Assembly (NCBI RefSeq): GCF_002008365.1
Contig: NZ_MRDL01000047.1
Coordinates: 368,379-432,378 of the forward strand
Reading direction: 5' to 3'
Length of the DNA stretch: 64,000 nt
Source of the DNA: Rhizobium leguminosarum bv. viciae USDA 2370
GTDB lineage: Bacteria; Pseudomonadota; Alphaproteobacteria; Rhizobiales; Rhizobiaceae
The notes below the pieces were generated by a model. That model ran no database searches. It worked only from the letters and a program-made list of their open reading frames with translations, and was not told the origin of the DNA. Positions 24,546-33,435 of the stretch are shown one piece after another. Within the stretch, counting starts at the first letter, position 1. Each line of letters opens with the position of its first letter. The translations under genes and the position numbers were made by a program.

Positions 24546-25715
24546 ATGTGGCTCAGCAATTTCACCCTCGTTCTCCCAAACGAGGTGGTGAGTGAAGGTT
24601 CCGTGCGTGTTGAGGATGGCGCCATCGCCGAGATCAGGCCGGAGCCGGTCGCCGGTGCTGCCATCGATGGCGGCGGGCGGCTGCTGATGCCCGGATTCGT
24701 CGATCTGCACGGCGACATGATCGAGCGCGAGATCGCCCCACGGCCAAACGCGACGATGCCGATCGATTTCGGCATCCACGAACTCGACAAGAAGCTTGCC
24801 GCCGCCGGTGTCACGACGGCGTTCGCCGCCGTCTCCTTTGCGACCGAGAGCGTCTACGGCCATGTCCGTTCGCTGGAGACCACCTCCGCAGTGATCGAGG
24901 GCATCAATCGCTTGCGGGATGATCTGCTGATCGATCACCGCGTTCACGCCCGTTACGAAATCACCAATGTCGGGGCAGCTCCCGCGCTTGAGCGCCTGCT
25001 GAATGCCGACCAGATCGACATGGTCTCCCTGACCGACCACACGCCGGGCCAGGGCCAGTACAACAACCTGCAGAGCTACATCCTCAGCATTTCCGAGCGC
25101 CGCGCCATCTCCGAGGACATGGCCGCGGAGATCGTCGCCAAGCGCATCGCCATGCGCAACAATCCGGACATCGAGGCCAAGCTGAAGGAGATCGTCGCGC
25201 TGTCGCTGAGGCACAAGCTGTCGCTTGCCTCACATGACGATGACAGCGTCGAAAAAGTCGCCGAGATGCACGATCTTGGCGTCACCATCAGCGAGTTTCC
25301 CGTCACCGCAGCTGCAGCGGAAGAGGCGCGCCGCCGCGGTCTCTGGACGCTGATGGGTGCGCCGAACGCGCTGCGCGGCCAGTCTATGTCGGGCAATCTC
25401 AGCGCGCTCGACGCCGCCAAGGCCGGGCTGCTCAGCGTCATCGCCGCCGATTACCATCCGGCTGCCTTCGTGCCCGGCATCTTCAAGCTTGCCGACATGG
25501 TGGAAGGCGGCCTGCCGGCAGCCGTTGCCATGGCGACCGGCAATGCGGCCCGTTCCGCCGGCCTGTCGGATCGCGGCGAGATCGCCGTCGGCCAGCGCGC
25601 CGATCTCGTCGTGGTCGAGCCGGGCGATATCAATCGCATCCGCGCCACCTTCCGCGCCGGTCGCTTCGTCTACAGCGACGGCACCCTCCATCCGTTAAGG
25701 GCTTTGGCGGCTTAA
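24546..25715 (+). CDS. phnM: alpha-D-ribose 1-methylphosphonate 5-triphosphate diphosphatase
   Basis: A 389-residue amidohydrolase-fold enzyme of the C-P lyase path; it removes diphosphate from ribose-1-methylphosphonate-5-triphosphate before PhnJ breaks the carbon-phosphorus bond. Diagnostic parts: MPGFVDLHGDMIERE near residue 55 (metal histidine and acid), SLTDHTPGQGQY, SLASHDDDS, and AADYHPAAFVPGIFKLAD. ATG 24546 is preferred over an upstream in-frame codon at 24513. The rest of the phn operon is not adjacent. Its stop overlaps the purN stop by 4 bases, tail to tail, leaving no room for an intergenic terminator. Confidence 0.94.
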   Translation: MWLSNFTLVLPNEVVSEGSVRVEDGAIAEIRPEPVAGAAIDGGGRLLMPGFVDLHGDMIEREIAPRPNATMPIDFGIHELDKKLAAAGVTTAFAAVSFATESVYGHVRSLETTSAVIEGINRLRDDLLIDHRVHARYEITNVGAAPALERLLNADQIDMVSLTDHTPGQGQYNNLQSYILSISERRAISEDMAAEIVAKRIAMRNNPDIEAKLKEIVALSLRHKLSLASHDDDSVEKVAEMHDLGVTISEFPVTAAAAEEARRRGLWTLMGAPNALRGQSMSGNLSALDAAKAGLLSVIAADYHPAAFVPGIFKLADMVEGGLPAAVAMATGNAARSAGLSDRGEIAVGQRADLVVVEPGDINRIRATFRAGRFVYSDGTLHPLRALAA

Positions 25716-26383
25716 GCTCGGTCGCCGATGAGCGAAATCAGTTGAGCCTTGGGTGCGGCGGTCGCGGCCTCCGCGCCGACGGCTTTGCCGCCTTCCATCG
25801 CCACTCGACCTTCGGCAAACAGCCGCAAGGCCTGCGGATAGATCTGGTGTTCGATGGTGAGCACGCGCGCGGCAAGGCTTTCGGCCGTATCGCCCAAGAG
25901 AACCGGCACAGCCGCCTGGCCGATCACCGGCCCCTCATCCATGCCTTCGGTGACGAAATGCACCGTGCAGCCGGCGATCCGCATGCCGGCGTCGATCGCC
26001 CGCTGATGCGTATGCAGGCCGGGAAATAGCGGCAGCAGGGAAGGGTGGATGTTGAGCATCCGGCCTTGGTAACGCTGGATGAATGTCGCCGTCAGCAGCC
26101 GCATGTAGCCTGCCAGGCAGAGAATATCGGGTTTAAGCTCGTCGAGCGCCGAAAAGATCGCCGCCTCATGCGCATCCTTGCTGGCGTAGTCCTTGCGGGG
26201 AAAAGCGAAGGTGGAAATGCCTTCGGCATCAGCCTTGGCAAGCCCGCCGGCATCCGCCTTATCGGAGATCACCCCGACGATCTCGGCCGGGTAGTCGGCT
26301 GCTTTCGCCGCCGCAACCAGCGCCATCATGTTGGAGCCGCTGCCTGATATGAAGACGACGGCGCGTTTGCGCGGCGAGCTCAT
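25712..26383 (-). CDS. purN: phosphoribosylglycinamide formyltransferase
   Basis: A 223-residue enzyme that formylates GAR with 10-formyl-tetrahydrofolate in purine synthesis. Motifs: FISGSGSNMMAL (phosphate loop, residues 11-22), NIHPSLLPLFPGLHTHQRAID with the catalytic Asn-His, and EGMDEGPVIGQ with the catalytic aspartate. The start overlaps the purM stop (ATGA 26380-26383), so it is second in a purM-purN operon. The C-terminal tail is slightly longer than in E. coli. Confidence 0.97.
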   Translation of the reverse strand: MSSPRKRAVVFISGSGSNMMALVAAAKAADYPAEIVGVISDKADAGGLAKADAEGISTFAFPRKDYASKDAHEAAIFSALDELKPDILCLAGYMRLLTATFIQRYQGRMLNIHPSLLPLFPGLHTHQRAIDAGMRIAGCTVHFVTEGMDEGPVIGQAAVPVLLGDTAESLAARVLTIEHQIYPQALRLFAEGRVAMEGGKAVGAEAATAAPKAQLISLIGDRA

Positions 26384-27453
26384 ATGGCAAGCGTACCCTT
26401 GTAGACCGTGCCGGCAGCGCCTTCGTCGCGGACGATCATGCGGCCGAGCGTGATGACAGTCTCGCCCTCAGCTTCGAGTGCCTCGGAAACCGCCGCGACG
26501 TTCTCAGCGGCGACGACGGCGATCATGCCGACGCCGCAGTTGAAGGTGCGCAGCATTTCTCTGGATTCGACGCCGCCCGTCTTGGCGAGCCACGAAAACA
26601 CCGGCGGAACCTTGACGGCGTCAAGATCGATCTCGGCCGCCAGGTGCTTCGGCAGGACGCGCGGAATATTTTCCGGGAAACCGCCGCCGGTGATGTGCGC
26701 CAGCGCCTTTATGGCGCCGGTCTCACGGATCGCCTTCAGAAGCGGCTTCACATAGATGCGGGTCGGCTCGAGCAGGGCTTCGCCGAGCAGCCGGCCTTCG
26801 GCAAACGGTGCGGCTGCGCTCCAGTCGAGGCCGGACAGTTCGACGATCTTGCGCACCAGCGAAAAGCCGTTGGAATGGACGCCGGAGGAGGCAAGGCCGA
26901 GGATCACGTCACCCTCGGCAATATCGCCTGATGGCAGGAGCTTGCCGCGTTCGGCAGCACCGACGGCAAAGCCGGCGAGGTCGTAGTCGCCGGAGGAATA
27001 CATACCGGGCATCTCGGCCGTTTCGCCGCCGATCAGCGCGCAGCCGGCCTCGCGGCAGCCGGCGGCAATGCCGCCGACGATAGCCGCGCCCTGGTCGGGG
27101 TCGAGCTTGCCGGTCGCGAAGTAATCGAGGAAGAACAGCGGCTCGGCGCCCTGCACCACGAGATCGTTGACGCACATGGCGACGAGGTCGATGCCGACGG
27201 TGTCGTGATAGTCGGCATCGATCGCGATCTTCAGCTTGGTCCCGACGCCGTCATTGGCGGCGACGAGAACCGGATCGGTAAAGCCTGCGGCCTTGAGGTC
27301 GAAGAGCCCGCCGAAGCCGCCGATCTCGCCGTCGGCGCCGGGACGGCGCGTCGAGCGCACCGCCGGCTTGATCTTCTCGACGAGGAGGTTTCCGGCATCG
27401 ATATCGACGCCCGCATCGCTATATGTCAGGCCGTTTTTCCCAGACTGGCTCAT
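26380..27453 (-). CDS. purM: phosphoribosylformylglycinamidine cyclo-ligase
   Basis: A 357-residue AIR synthetase, the next-but-one purine step after PurN. The start GLTYSDAGVDIDAGNLLVEKIKP is characteristic, followed by GFGGLFDL, VGTKLKIAID, DYFATGKLD and GGETAEMPGMY, the ATP and substrate sites. Length is normal. It is the first gene of the operon; a 245-base gap separates it from the divergent PerM-type gene and should contain both promoters. Confidence 0.97.
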   Translation of the reverse strand: MSQSGKNGLTYSDAGVDIDAGNLLVEKIKPAVRSTRRPGADGEIGGFGGLFDLKAAGFTDPVLVAANDGVGTKLKIAIDADYHDTVGIDLVAMCVNDLVVQGAEPLFFLDYFATGKLDPDQGAAIVGGIAAGCREAGCALIGGETAEMPGMYSSGDYDLAGFAVGAAERGKLLPSGDIAEGDVILGLASSGVHSNGFSLVRKIVELSGLDWSAAAPFAEGRLLGEALLEPTRIYVKPLLKAIRETGAIKALAHITGGGFPENIPRVLPKHLAAEIDLDAVKVPPVFSWLAKTGGVESREMLRTFNCGVGMIAVVAAENVAAVSEALEAEGETVITLGRMIVRDEGAAGTVYKGTLAI

Positions 27454-27698
27454 GCTGGTCTCCGATGGCTATTTCAAGCGGCAAACGTGCCGCGTCATCT
27501 GCCGGTCGCAATTGCATGACAGGGGCGTTTATGCAAGCGTTGCATGGCAAAAGCCCCCAATTTCCCGCGTCTTCCTCCAGCCTTTCGGGGATTTGGCACG
27601 ACAGGGTTGACCATCTTTGCGCCTGCATCCTATGTGCTGAATGGCCGCTCCGGTTCGGGTGCGGCGTTTGGCGGCGGCGAGTGATCAGCGGGGAAGCG

Positions 27699-28823
27699 AT
27701 GCCACAGCATGTCAGCGGCAACAGTCTCAAGCGTCAGATTTTCTTCTGGCTGGTAGTGCTCGTCTTCTTCATCGTCTTCCTTTATGTCTTCAGCTCGATC
27801 CTGCTGCCCTTCATCGCCGGCATGGCGATTGCCTATTTCCTTGATCCGGTGGCTGACCGGCTTGAACGCCTGGGTCTGAGCCGCATGATGGCGACCATCG
27901 GCATTCTCGTCGCCTTCGTCATCGTCTTCACGCTGGCGCTGATGATCCTCATTCCGGTGCTCATCAGCCAGTTCAACGATTTCGCTCAGCGTCTGCCGGG
28001 TTATATCAGCCAATTACAGCAGTTCATCACGCAGGCGCAGAATTCGCTGCTGCCGGACTGGGTCGAGAACCAGATGGGCACGATCAAGGACAATCTCTCC
28101 GGCATCCTGTCGGAGGGCATGGGCTTCCTCACCGGGCTCTTCGCGCAGATCTGGAATTCGGGCAAGGCGATCGTCGACGTCATATCGCTGCTCGTGGTCA
28201 CCCCCGTCGTCGCCTTCTATATCCTGCTCGATTGGGACCGTATGGTTGCCAAGGTCGACCAGTGGATCCCGCGCGACTATGTCGGCGATGTCCGCCAGAT
28301 CGCCAAGGAGATCGACCAGGCGATCGCCGGTTTCATCCGCGGCCAGGGCTCGCTCTGCCTCATCCTCGGCATCTATTATGCCGTCGGCCTTTCTCTTGTC
28401 GGGCTGAATTTCGGCCTGCTGATCGGCCTCTTCGCCGGCATGATCAGTTTCATTCCCTATGTCGGCTCGATGGTTGGCCTCGTGCTCGCCATCGGCGTGG
28501 CGCTTGTGCAATTCTGGCCCGATTATCCCTGGATCGGCCTGGTGCTCGTCGTCTTCTTCAGTGGCCAGTTCCTAGAAGGCAACATTCTGCAGCCGAAGCT
28601 CGTCGGCTCGAGCGTCGGCCTGCATCCGGTCTGGCTGATGTTTGCGCTTTTTGCCTTCGGCGCGCTCTTCGGTTTCGTAGGGCTTCTGGTCGCGGTGCCG
28701 GCCGCCGCCGCCGTCGGCGTCCTTGTTCGTTTCGCGCTTTCACGCTACCTTCAGAGTGATCTTTATTTTGGCGGGTCGCTCAGTGGCCGCGCCCGGAAGA
28801 CGAAATCAGTTCCCAATGAATGA
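27699..28823 (+). CDS. AI-2E / PerM family membrane protein
   Basis: A 374-residue membrane protein with about eight hydrophobic segments: two near the N-terminus (FFWLVVLVFFIVFLYVFSS and FIAGMAIAYFLDPVADRLERLG, the family signature), and the rest after a long periplasmic-type amphipathic stretch at residues 95-145. Members are transporters or exporters of small molecules, including AI-2 and Na+/H+ exchangers; the substrate is uncertain. ATG 27699 gives the usual start. It overlaps hdaA by 8 bases, an order conserved in related bacteria. Confidence 0.9.
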   Translation: MPQHVSGNSLKRQIFFWLVVLVFFIVFLYVFSSILLPFIAGMAIAYFLDPVADRLERLGLSRMMATIGILVAFVIVFTLALMILIPVLISQFNDFAQRLPGYISQLQQFITQAQNSLLPDWVENQMGTIKDNLSGILSEGMGFLTGLFAQIWNSGKAIVDVISLLVVTPVVAFYILLDWDRMVAKVDQWIPRDYVGDVRQIAKEIDQAIAGFIRGQGSLCLILGIYYAVGLSLVGLNFGLLIGLFAGMISFIPYVGSMVGLVLAIGVALVQFWPDYPWIGLVLVVFFSGQFLEGNILQPKLVGSSVGLHPVWLMFALFAFGALFGFVGLLVAVPAAAAVGVLVRFALSRYLQSDLYFGGSLSGRARKTKSVPNE

Positions 28824-29529
28824 CGTGAAGAACGCTGATCCGAAGCGCAAAGCCGGAGAGCAGCTGCCGCTGGTCTTTTCGCACGATGCCGCAAGCGGGC
28901 GCGACGACCTCCTGATCTCGGAGCGTCTTGCCGCCGCCGTTTCGATCGTCGATGCCTGGCCGGCATGGCCATCACCGGTTGTCGTGCTCGCCGGCCCCGT
29001 CGGCTCGGGAAAATCACATCTCGCCCGCATCTGGCGGGAATTGAGCGGCGCCGTCGACATCCATCCCGAGCTTGGCTCGGACGCCGCGGTTGCCGCCGCC
29101 GCCGGCCCGGTGCTGTTCGAGGACGCCGACCGCCTCGGCTTCGACGACAACGCGCTCTTCCATGTCATCAACAGCGTGCGCGAAAACGGCACCAGCCTGT
29201 TGATCACCAGCCGCCTCTGGCCGATGTCGTGGCCAGTTTTGCTGCCCGATCTGCGCTCGCGCCTGAAAGCGGCAACCGTCGTCGAGATCGGCGAACCCGA
29301 TGAGGCGCTGTTGTCGCAGGTGATCGTCAAGCTCTTCGCCGACCGGCAGCTTTATATAGATGACAAACTCGTGCTCTATATCGTGAACCGGATGGAGCGG
29401 TCGCTGAACGCGGCCCAGACGATCGTCGAAAGGCTTGACCGGCTGGCCCTGTCGCGAGGCACCAAAATCACCCGGTCTCTTGCTGCCGAAGTATTGAATG
29501 AATTGGGAAATTCGGAACCGGCCGATTGA
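28816..29529 (+). CDS. hdaA: DnaA regulatory inactivator-like protein (HdaA)
   Basis: A 237-residue protein of the Hda group: an AAA+ DnaA-homologous region without DnaA's DNA-binding domain. Walker A is GPVGSGKSH near residue 60, the Walker B strand ends VLFEDADRL, and the arginine-containing sensor region is TSRLWPMSWP. With the sliding clamp it stimulates ATP hydrolysis by DnaA and prevents re-initiation; the N-terminal EQLPLVFSHDAA holds the clamp-binding QLPLVF motif. Symbol follows alphaproteobacterial usage. Confidence 0.9.
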   Translation: MNDVKNADPKRKAGEQLPLVFSHDAASGRDDLLISERLAAAVSIVDAWPAWPSPVVVLAGPVGSGKSHLARIWRELSGAVDIHPELGSDAAVAAAAGPVLFEDADRLGFDDNALFHVINSVRENGTSLLITSRLWPMSWPVLLPDLRSRLKAATVVEIGEPDEALLSQVIVKLFADRQLYIDDKLVLYIVNRMERSLNAAQTIVERLDRLALSRGTKITRSLAAEVLNELGNSEPAD

Positions 29530-29561
29530 CTGTCACAGTTCCGTCGTCAAACTGATATAAT
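29530..29561 (+). promoter_or_regulatory. candidate Pho box and -10 element upstream of ppk
   Basis: CTGTCAC (29530-29536), four bases, then CCGTCGT (29541-29547) match the CTGTCAT half-site at 6 and 5 of 7 positions. Eight bases later TATAAT lies at 29556-29561, a perfect -10 hexamer, and ppk begins 34 bases further on. The element begins right after the hdaA stop, so ppk-ppx likely has its own phosphate-controlled promoter. Confidence 0.55.
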
Positions 29562-29595
29562 TGCCTTTGGCGATTGAAAACGGGGTAAGCGGACC

Positions 29596-31800
29596 ATGGA
29601 CAGCGCAGTCGCAGAACATCAGGAACTCACTCCGGAAATCAACGACAACACCCCCCCGCTGGAAGAGCTGCTCAAGAGCCCCGAGCGCTTCATCAACCGA
29701 GAATTCTCCTGGCTGCAATTCAACCGCCGTGTCCTGGAAGAAACGTTGAATACCGAGCATCCGCTGCTCGAGCGCGTCCGCTTCCTGTCGATCTCGGCCG
29801 CCAACCTCGATGAATTCTTCATGGTGCGTGTCGCCGGCCTCGAGGGCCAGGTACGCCAGAACATCGCCATCCGCAGTCCCGACGGCAAGACGCCGGCCGA
29901 GCAGCTCGATTCGATCCTGCAGGAGATCGACCATCTGCAGATGGAGCAGCAGGCCTCGCTGGCCGTCCTGCAACAATATCTCGCCAAGGAAGACATCCTG
30001 ATCGTACGCCCCGGCGCCTTGAGCGATGCCGACCGCCAGTGGCTGGCCGCCGAATTCGAACAGGCGATCTTCCCGGTCCTGACGCCGTTGTCGATCGATC
30101 CTGCCCACCCGTTCCCCTTCATTCCGAATCTCGGCTTCTCGATCGGTCTGCAGCTCGTTAGCAAGAATGGCCGCGAGCCGATGACGGCGCTGCTGCGCCT
30201 GCCGGTGGCGCTCGACCGCTTCGTCCGTCTGCCGGATGATGGAAACACGATCCGCTACATCACGCTGGAAGATGTCGCCAACATCTTCATCCACCGGCTC
30301 TACCCGGGTTACGAGGTGCAGGGCTCCGGTACGTTCCGCGTCATCCGCGACAGCGATATCGAAGTCGAGGAAGAGGCCGAGGATCTCGTCCGCTTCTTCG
30401 AAACGGCGCTGAAACGCCGCCGCCGCGGTAAGGTCATCCGCATCGAGACCGACTCGGAAATGCCGGCCTCGCTGCGTCAGTTCGTCGTCCAGGCGCTCAA
30501 TATCCCTGATAATCGCGTCGCCGTTCTGCCGGGCCTTCTGGCGTTGAACACCCTGTCCGAGATTACCAAGGCGCCGCGCGAAGATCTCAGGTTTGCCCCC
30601 TACAATGCGCGATTTCCCGAGCGCGTCCGCGAACATGCCGGCGACTGCTTCGCCGCCATCCGCGAAAAGGACATGGTCGTCCATCACCCCTACGAATCTT
30701 TCGACGTCGTGGTCCAGTTTCTTCTCCAGGCTGCGCGCGATCCTGACGTCCTGGCGATAAAGCAGACGCTTTACCGCACCTCCAACGACAGCCCGATCGT
30801 CCGCGCGCTGATCGACGCCGCCGAAGCCGGCAAGTCGGTGACGGCGCTGGTCGAGCTCAAGGCCCGCTTCGACGAAGAGGCGAACATCCGCTGGGCGCGC
30901 GATCTCGAGCGCGCCGGCGTGCAGGTCGTCTTTGGCTTCATCGAGCTCAAGACCCACGCCAAGATGTCGATGGTCGTTCGGCGCGAGGAAGGCAAGCTGC
31001 GAACCTATTGCCACCTCGGAACGGGCAACTACCACCCGATCACCGCGAAGATCTATACAGACCTGTCCTATTTCACCTGCAATCCCGTCATCGCCCACGA
31101 CATGGCGAACATCTTCAACTTCATTACCGGCTACGGCGAACCGGAGCAGGGCATGCAGCTCGCGATCTCGCCCTATACGATGCGCCCGCGCATCCTGCGC
31201 CACATCGAGGAAGAGATTCAGCATGCCAGGAACGGCGCGCCGGCCGCGATCTGGATGAAGATGAATTCGCTTGTCGACCCCGACATCATCGACGCGCTCT
31301 ATCGCGCCAGCCATGCCGGCGTCGAGATCGACCTCGTCGTGCGCGGCATCTGCTGCCTGCGTCCGCAGGTGCCCGGCCTTTCGGAAAAGATCCGCGTCAA
31401 GTCGATCGTCGGCCGCTTCCTCGAGCACAGCCGCATCTTCTGCTTCGGCAATGGCCACGGCCTGCCGTCCGACAAGGCGCTGGTTTACATCGGCTCGGCC
31501 GACATGATGCCGAGAAACCTCGATCGCCGTGTCGAAACCATGGTTCCGTTGACGAATCCGACTGTTCACGAGCAGGTCTTGTCACAGATTATGCTCGGCA
31601 ACGTGATTGACAATCAACAAAGCTACGAGATATTGCCCGACGGTACGTCGCGACGCATGGAAGTGCGCAGGGGCGAAGAACCGTTCAATGCGCAGCAGTA
31701 TTTCATGACCAATCCGAGCCTGTCGGGCCGTGGTGAAGCTCTGAAGTCCAGTGCGCCGAAGCTGATCGCCGGCCTGCTCGAAGGCCGCAACAACAAGTAA
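29596..31800 (+). CDS. ppk: polyphosphate kinase
   Basis: A 734-residue PPK1 that reversibly builds polyphosphate from ATP. N-domain INREFSWLQFNRRVLEE, then AANLDEFFMVRVAGL, head domain, and catalytic C-domains. The autophosphorylated histidine lies in MVVHHPYESFDVV near residue 362-363 region, and CHLGTGNYHP and THAKMSMVVR are the second conserved histidine regions. It is followed by ppx after 12 bases, so both belong to one operon. A candidate Pho box precedes it. Confidence 0.97.
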   Translation: MDSAVAEHQELTPEINDNTPPLEELLKSPERFINREFSWLQFNRRVLEETLNTEHPLLERVRFLSISAANLDEFFMVRVAGLEGQVRQNIAIRSPDGKTPAEQLDSILQEIDHLQMEQQASLAVLQQYLAKEDILIVRPGALSDADRQWLAAEFEQAIFPVLTPLSIDPAHPFPFIPNLGFSIGLQLVSKNGREPMTALLRLPVALDRFVRLPDDGNTIRYITLEDVANIFIHRLYPGYEVQGSGTFRVIRDSDIEVEEEAEDLVRFFETALKRRRRGKVIRIETDSEMPASLRQFVVQALNIPDNRVAVLPGLLALNTLSEITKAPREDLRFAPYNARFPERVREHAGDCFAAIREKDMVVHHPYESFDVVVQFLLQAARDPDVLAIKQTLYRTSNDSPIVRALIDAAEAGKSVTALVELKARFDEEANIRWARDLERAGVQVVFGFIELKTHAKMSMVVRREEGKLRTYCHLGTGNYHPITAKIYTDLSYFTCNPVIAHDMANIFNFITGYGEPEQGMQLAISPYTMRPRILRHIEEEIQHARNGAPAAIWMKMNSLVDPDIIDALYRASHAGVEIDLVVRGICCLRPQVPGLSEKIRVKSIVGRFLEHSRIFCFGNGHGLPSDKALVYIGSADMMPRNLDRRVETMVPLTNPTVHEQVLSQIMLGNVIDNQQSYEILPDGTSRRMEVRRGEEPFNAQQYFMTNPSLSGRGEALKSSAPKLIAGLLEGRNNK

Positions 31801-31812
31801 AACTGGACCTAA

Positions 31813-33333
31813 ATGGTTGAATCTGAAGCCCAGGGGCGCCTTCCGGGGATCGCCCCGGTCTCCGTCGTCGATATTGGATCGAATTCGATTCGTCTTGTCG
31901 TCTACGAAGGCATGTCCCGTTCGCCAACCGTCCTGTTCAACGAAAAGGTCCTCTGCGGCCTCGGCAAGGGCGTCGCTCTTACCGGCAAGATGGACGAAGA
32001 CAGCGTCGCGCGGGCTCTGGCGGCGCTGCACCGTTTCAAGGCTCTGTCAGACCAGGCCCGCGCTGCCACCATGTATGTGCTGGCGACGGCGGCTGCGCGC
32101 GAGGCGAGCAACGGTCCTGATTTCATTCATCAGGCGGAAACCATCCTTAAACGCAAGGTCCGCGTACTCTCGGGTGAGGAGGAGGCGAAATTCGCCTCGC
32201 TCGGCATCATCAGCGGTTTCTACAATCCTGACGGCATTGCGGGCGACCTCGGTGGCGGCTCGCTGGAACTGATCGATATCAAGGGCAAGGAGTTCGGCAA
32301 GGGCATCACGCTGCCGCTCGGCGGCCTGCGCCTGTCGGAATATGCCGGCGGTTCGCTCTCCAAGGCCCAGACCTTTGCCCGCAAGCAGTTGAAGACGGCA
32401 AAGCTGCTGTCGAAAGGCGAGGGGCGCACCTTCTACGCCGTCGGCGGAACCTGGCGAAACATCGCCAAGCTGCACATGGAAATCACTCATTATCCGCTGC
32501 ACATGATGCAGGGCTATGAGGTGTCGTTCGAAGGAATGATGCAGTTCCTCGACCAGGTGGTGACCGCGCGCGACTCCAGGGAGCCGGCACTGCAGGCCGT
32601 TTCCAAGCACCGCCGTTCGCTGCTGCCTTTCGGCGCCGTCGCCATGAAGGAAGTGCTGAGTGCAATGAAGCCGTCGCTGATTTCCTTCTCGGCGCAGGGT
32701 GTGCGCGAGGGATATCTCTATTCGCTGCTGTCGGAGGCCGAGCGCCGCGCCGATCCGCTGCTTGCCGCCGCCGGAGAACTGGCAATTCTGCGTGCCCGTT
32801 CGCCGGAGCATGCCCGCGAGTTGGCGGAATGGACCGGCCGCATGATGCCCCTTTTCGGCATCCAGGAAACTGAAGAGGAAAGCCGCTACCGCCAGGCCGC
32901 CTGTCTGCTTGCCGATATCAGCTGGCGCGCCCATCCTGACTATCGCGGCCTGCAGGCGCTGAACGTCATCGCCCACTCTTCCTTCGTCGGCATCAGTCAT
33001 CCCGGCCGCGCCTTTATCGCGCTTTCCAACTATTACCGTTTCGAAGGCCTGCATGACGACGGCGCCACCGGTCCGCTGGCGCAGATTGCCACGCCCCAGC
33101 TCATCGAGCGCGCCAAGCTGCTCGGCGGCATGCTGCGCGTCGTCTACCTCTTCTCTGCCTCGATGCCCGGCATCGTCAAGAACCTGACCTTCCGCAAATC
33201 GTCGAGCCCGGACCTCGACCTCGAATTCGTCGTGCCTCCCGAATATCGCGATTTCGCCGGCGAGCGCCTGGACGGCCGCCTGCAGCAGCTGTCGAGGCTG
33301 ACAAACAAGCGGTTGGCGTTTCGGTTTGAATAG
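31813..33333 (+). CDS. ppx: exopolyphosphatase / Ppx-GppA phosphatase
   Basis: A 506-residue actin-fold hydrolase that removes terminal phosphate from polyphosphate and may also hydrolyse pppGpp. Phosphate 1 motif VVDIGSNSIRLVVYEG (residues 18-33), catalytic acid GEEEAKF near 120, and phosphate 2 motif DLGGGSLEL near 146-154 are intact. The C-terminal helical (HD-like) domain follows. The opposite activity to ppk, encoded just upstream in the same operon, allows balance of the polyphosphate pool. Confidence 0.95.
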   Translation: MVESEAQGRLPGIAPVSVVDIGSNSIRLVVYEGMSRSPTVLFNEKVLCGLGKGVALTGKMDEDSVARALAALHRFKALSDQARAATMYVLATAAAREASNGPDFIHQAETILKRKVRVLSGEEEAKFASLGIISGFYNPDGIAGDLGGGSLELIDIKGKEFGKGITLPLGGLRLSEYAGGSLSKAQTFARKQLKTAKLLSKGEGRTFYAVGGTWRNIAKLHMEITHYPLHMMQGYEVSFEGMMQFLDQVVTARDSREPALQAVSKHRRSLLPFGAVAMKEVLSAMKPSLISFSAQGVREGYLYSLLSEAERRADPLLAAAGELAILRARSPEHARELAEWTGRMMPLFGIQETEEESRYRQAACLLADISWRAHPDYRGLQALNVIAHSSFVGISHPGRAFIALSNYYRFEGLHDDGATGPLAQIATPQLIERAKLLGGMLRVVYLFSASMPGIVKNLTFRKSSSPDLDLEFVVPPEYRDFAGERLDGRLQQLSRLTNKRLAFRFE

Positions 33334-33382
33334 GTCTGTGCCACGGCACGTCGTCAGGAACGCAACCTAAGCAGCCAAGAAC

Positions 33383-33410
33383 AAAAAGGGCGGCGCCTTC
33401 GCGCCACCCT
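33383..33410 (-). terminator. rho-independent terminator after the phytase-like gene
   Basis: Read on the minus strand, AGGGTGGCGC, GAAG loop and GCGCCGCCCT pair with one mismatch and run directly into TTTTT. It lies 25 bases beyond the stop at 33436. It has no T-run in the ppx direction. Confidence 0.85.
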
Positions 33411-33435
33411 CTGCATTTCACACCAGAACGCCGAA

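Noticed and set aside
29533..31569. A 678-codon minus-strand open frame over ppk
   Set aside because: Shadow of ppk; no recognisable protein and no ribosome site.
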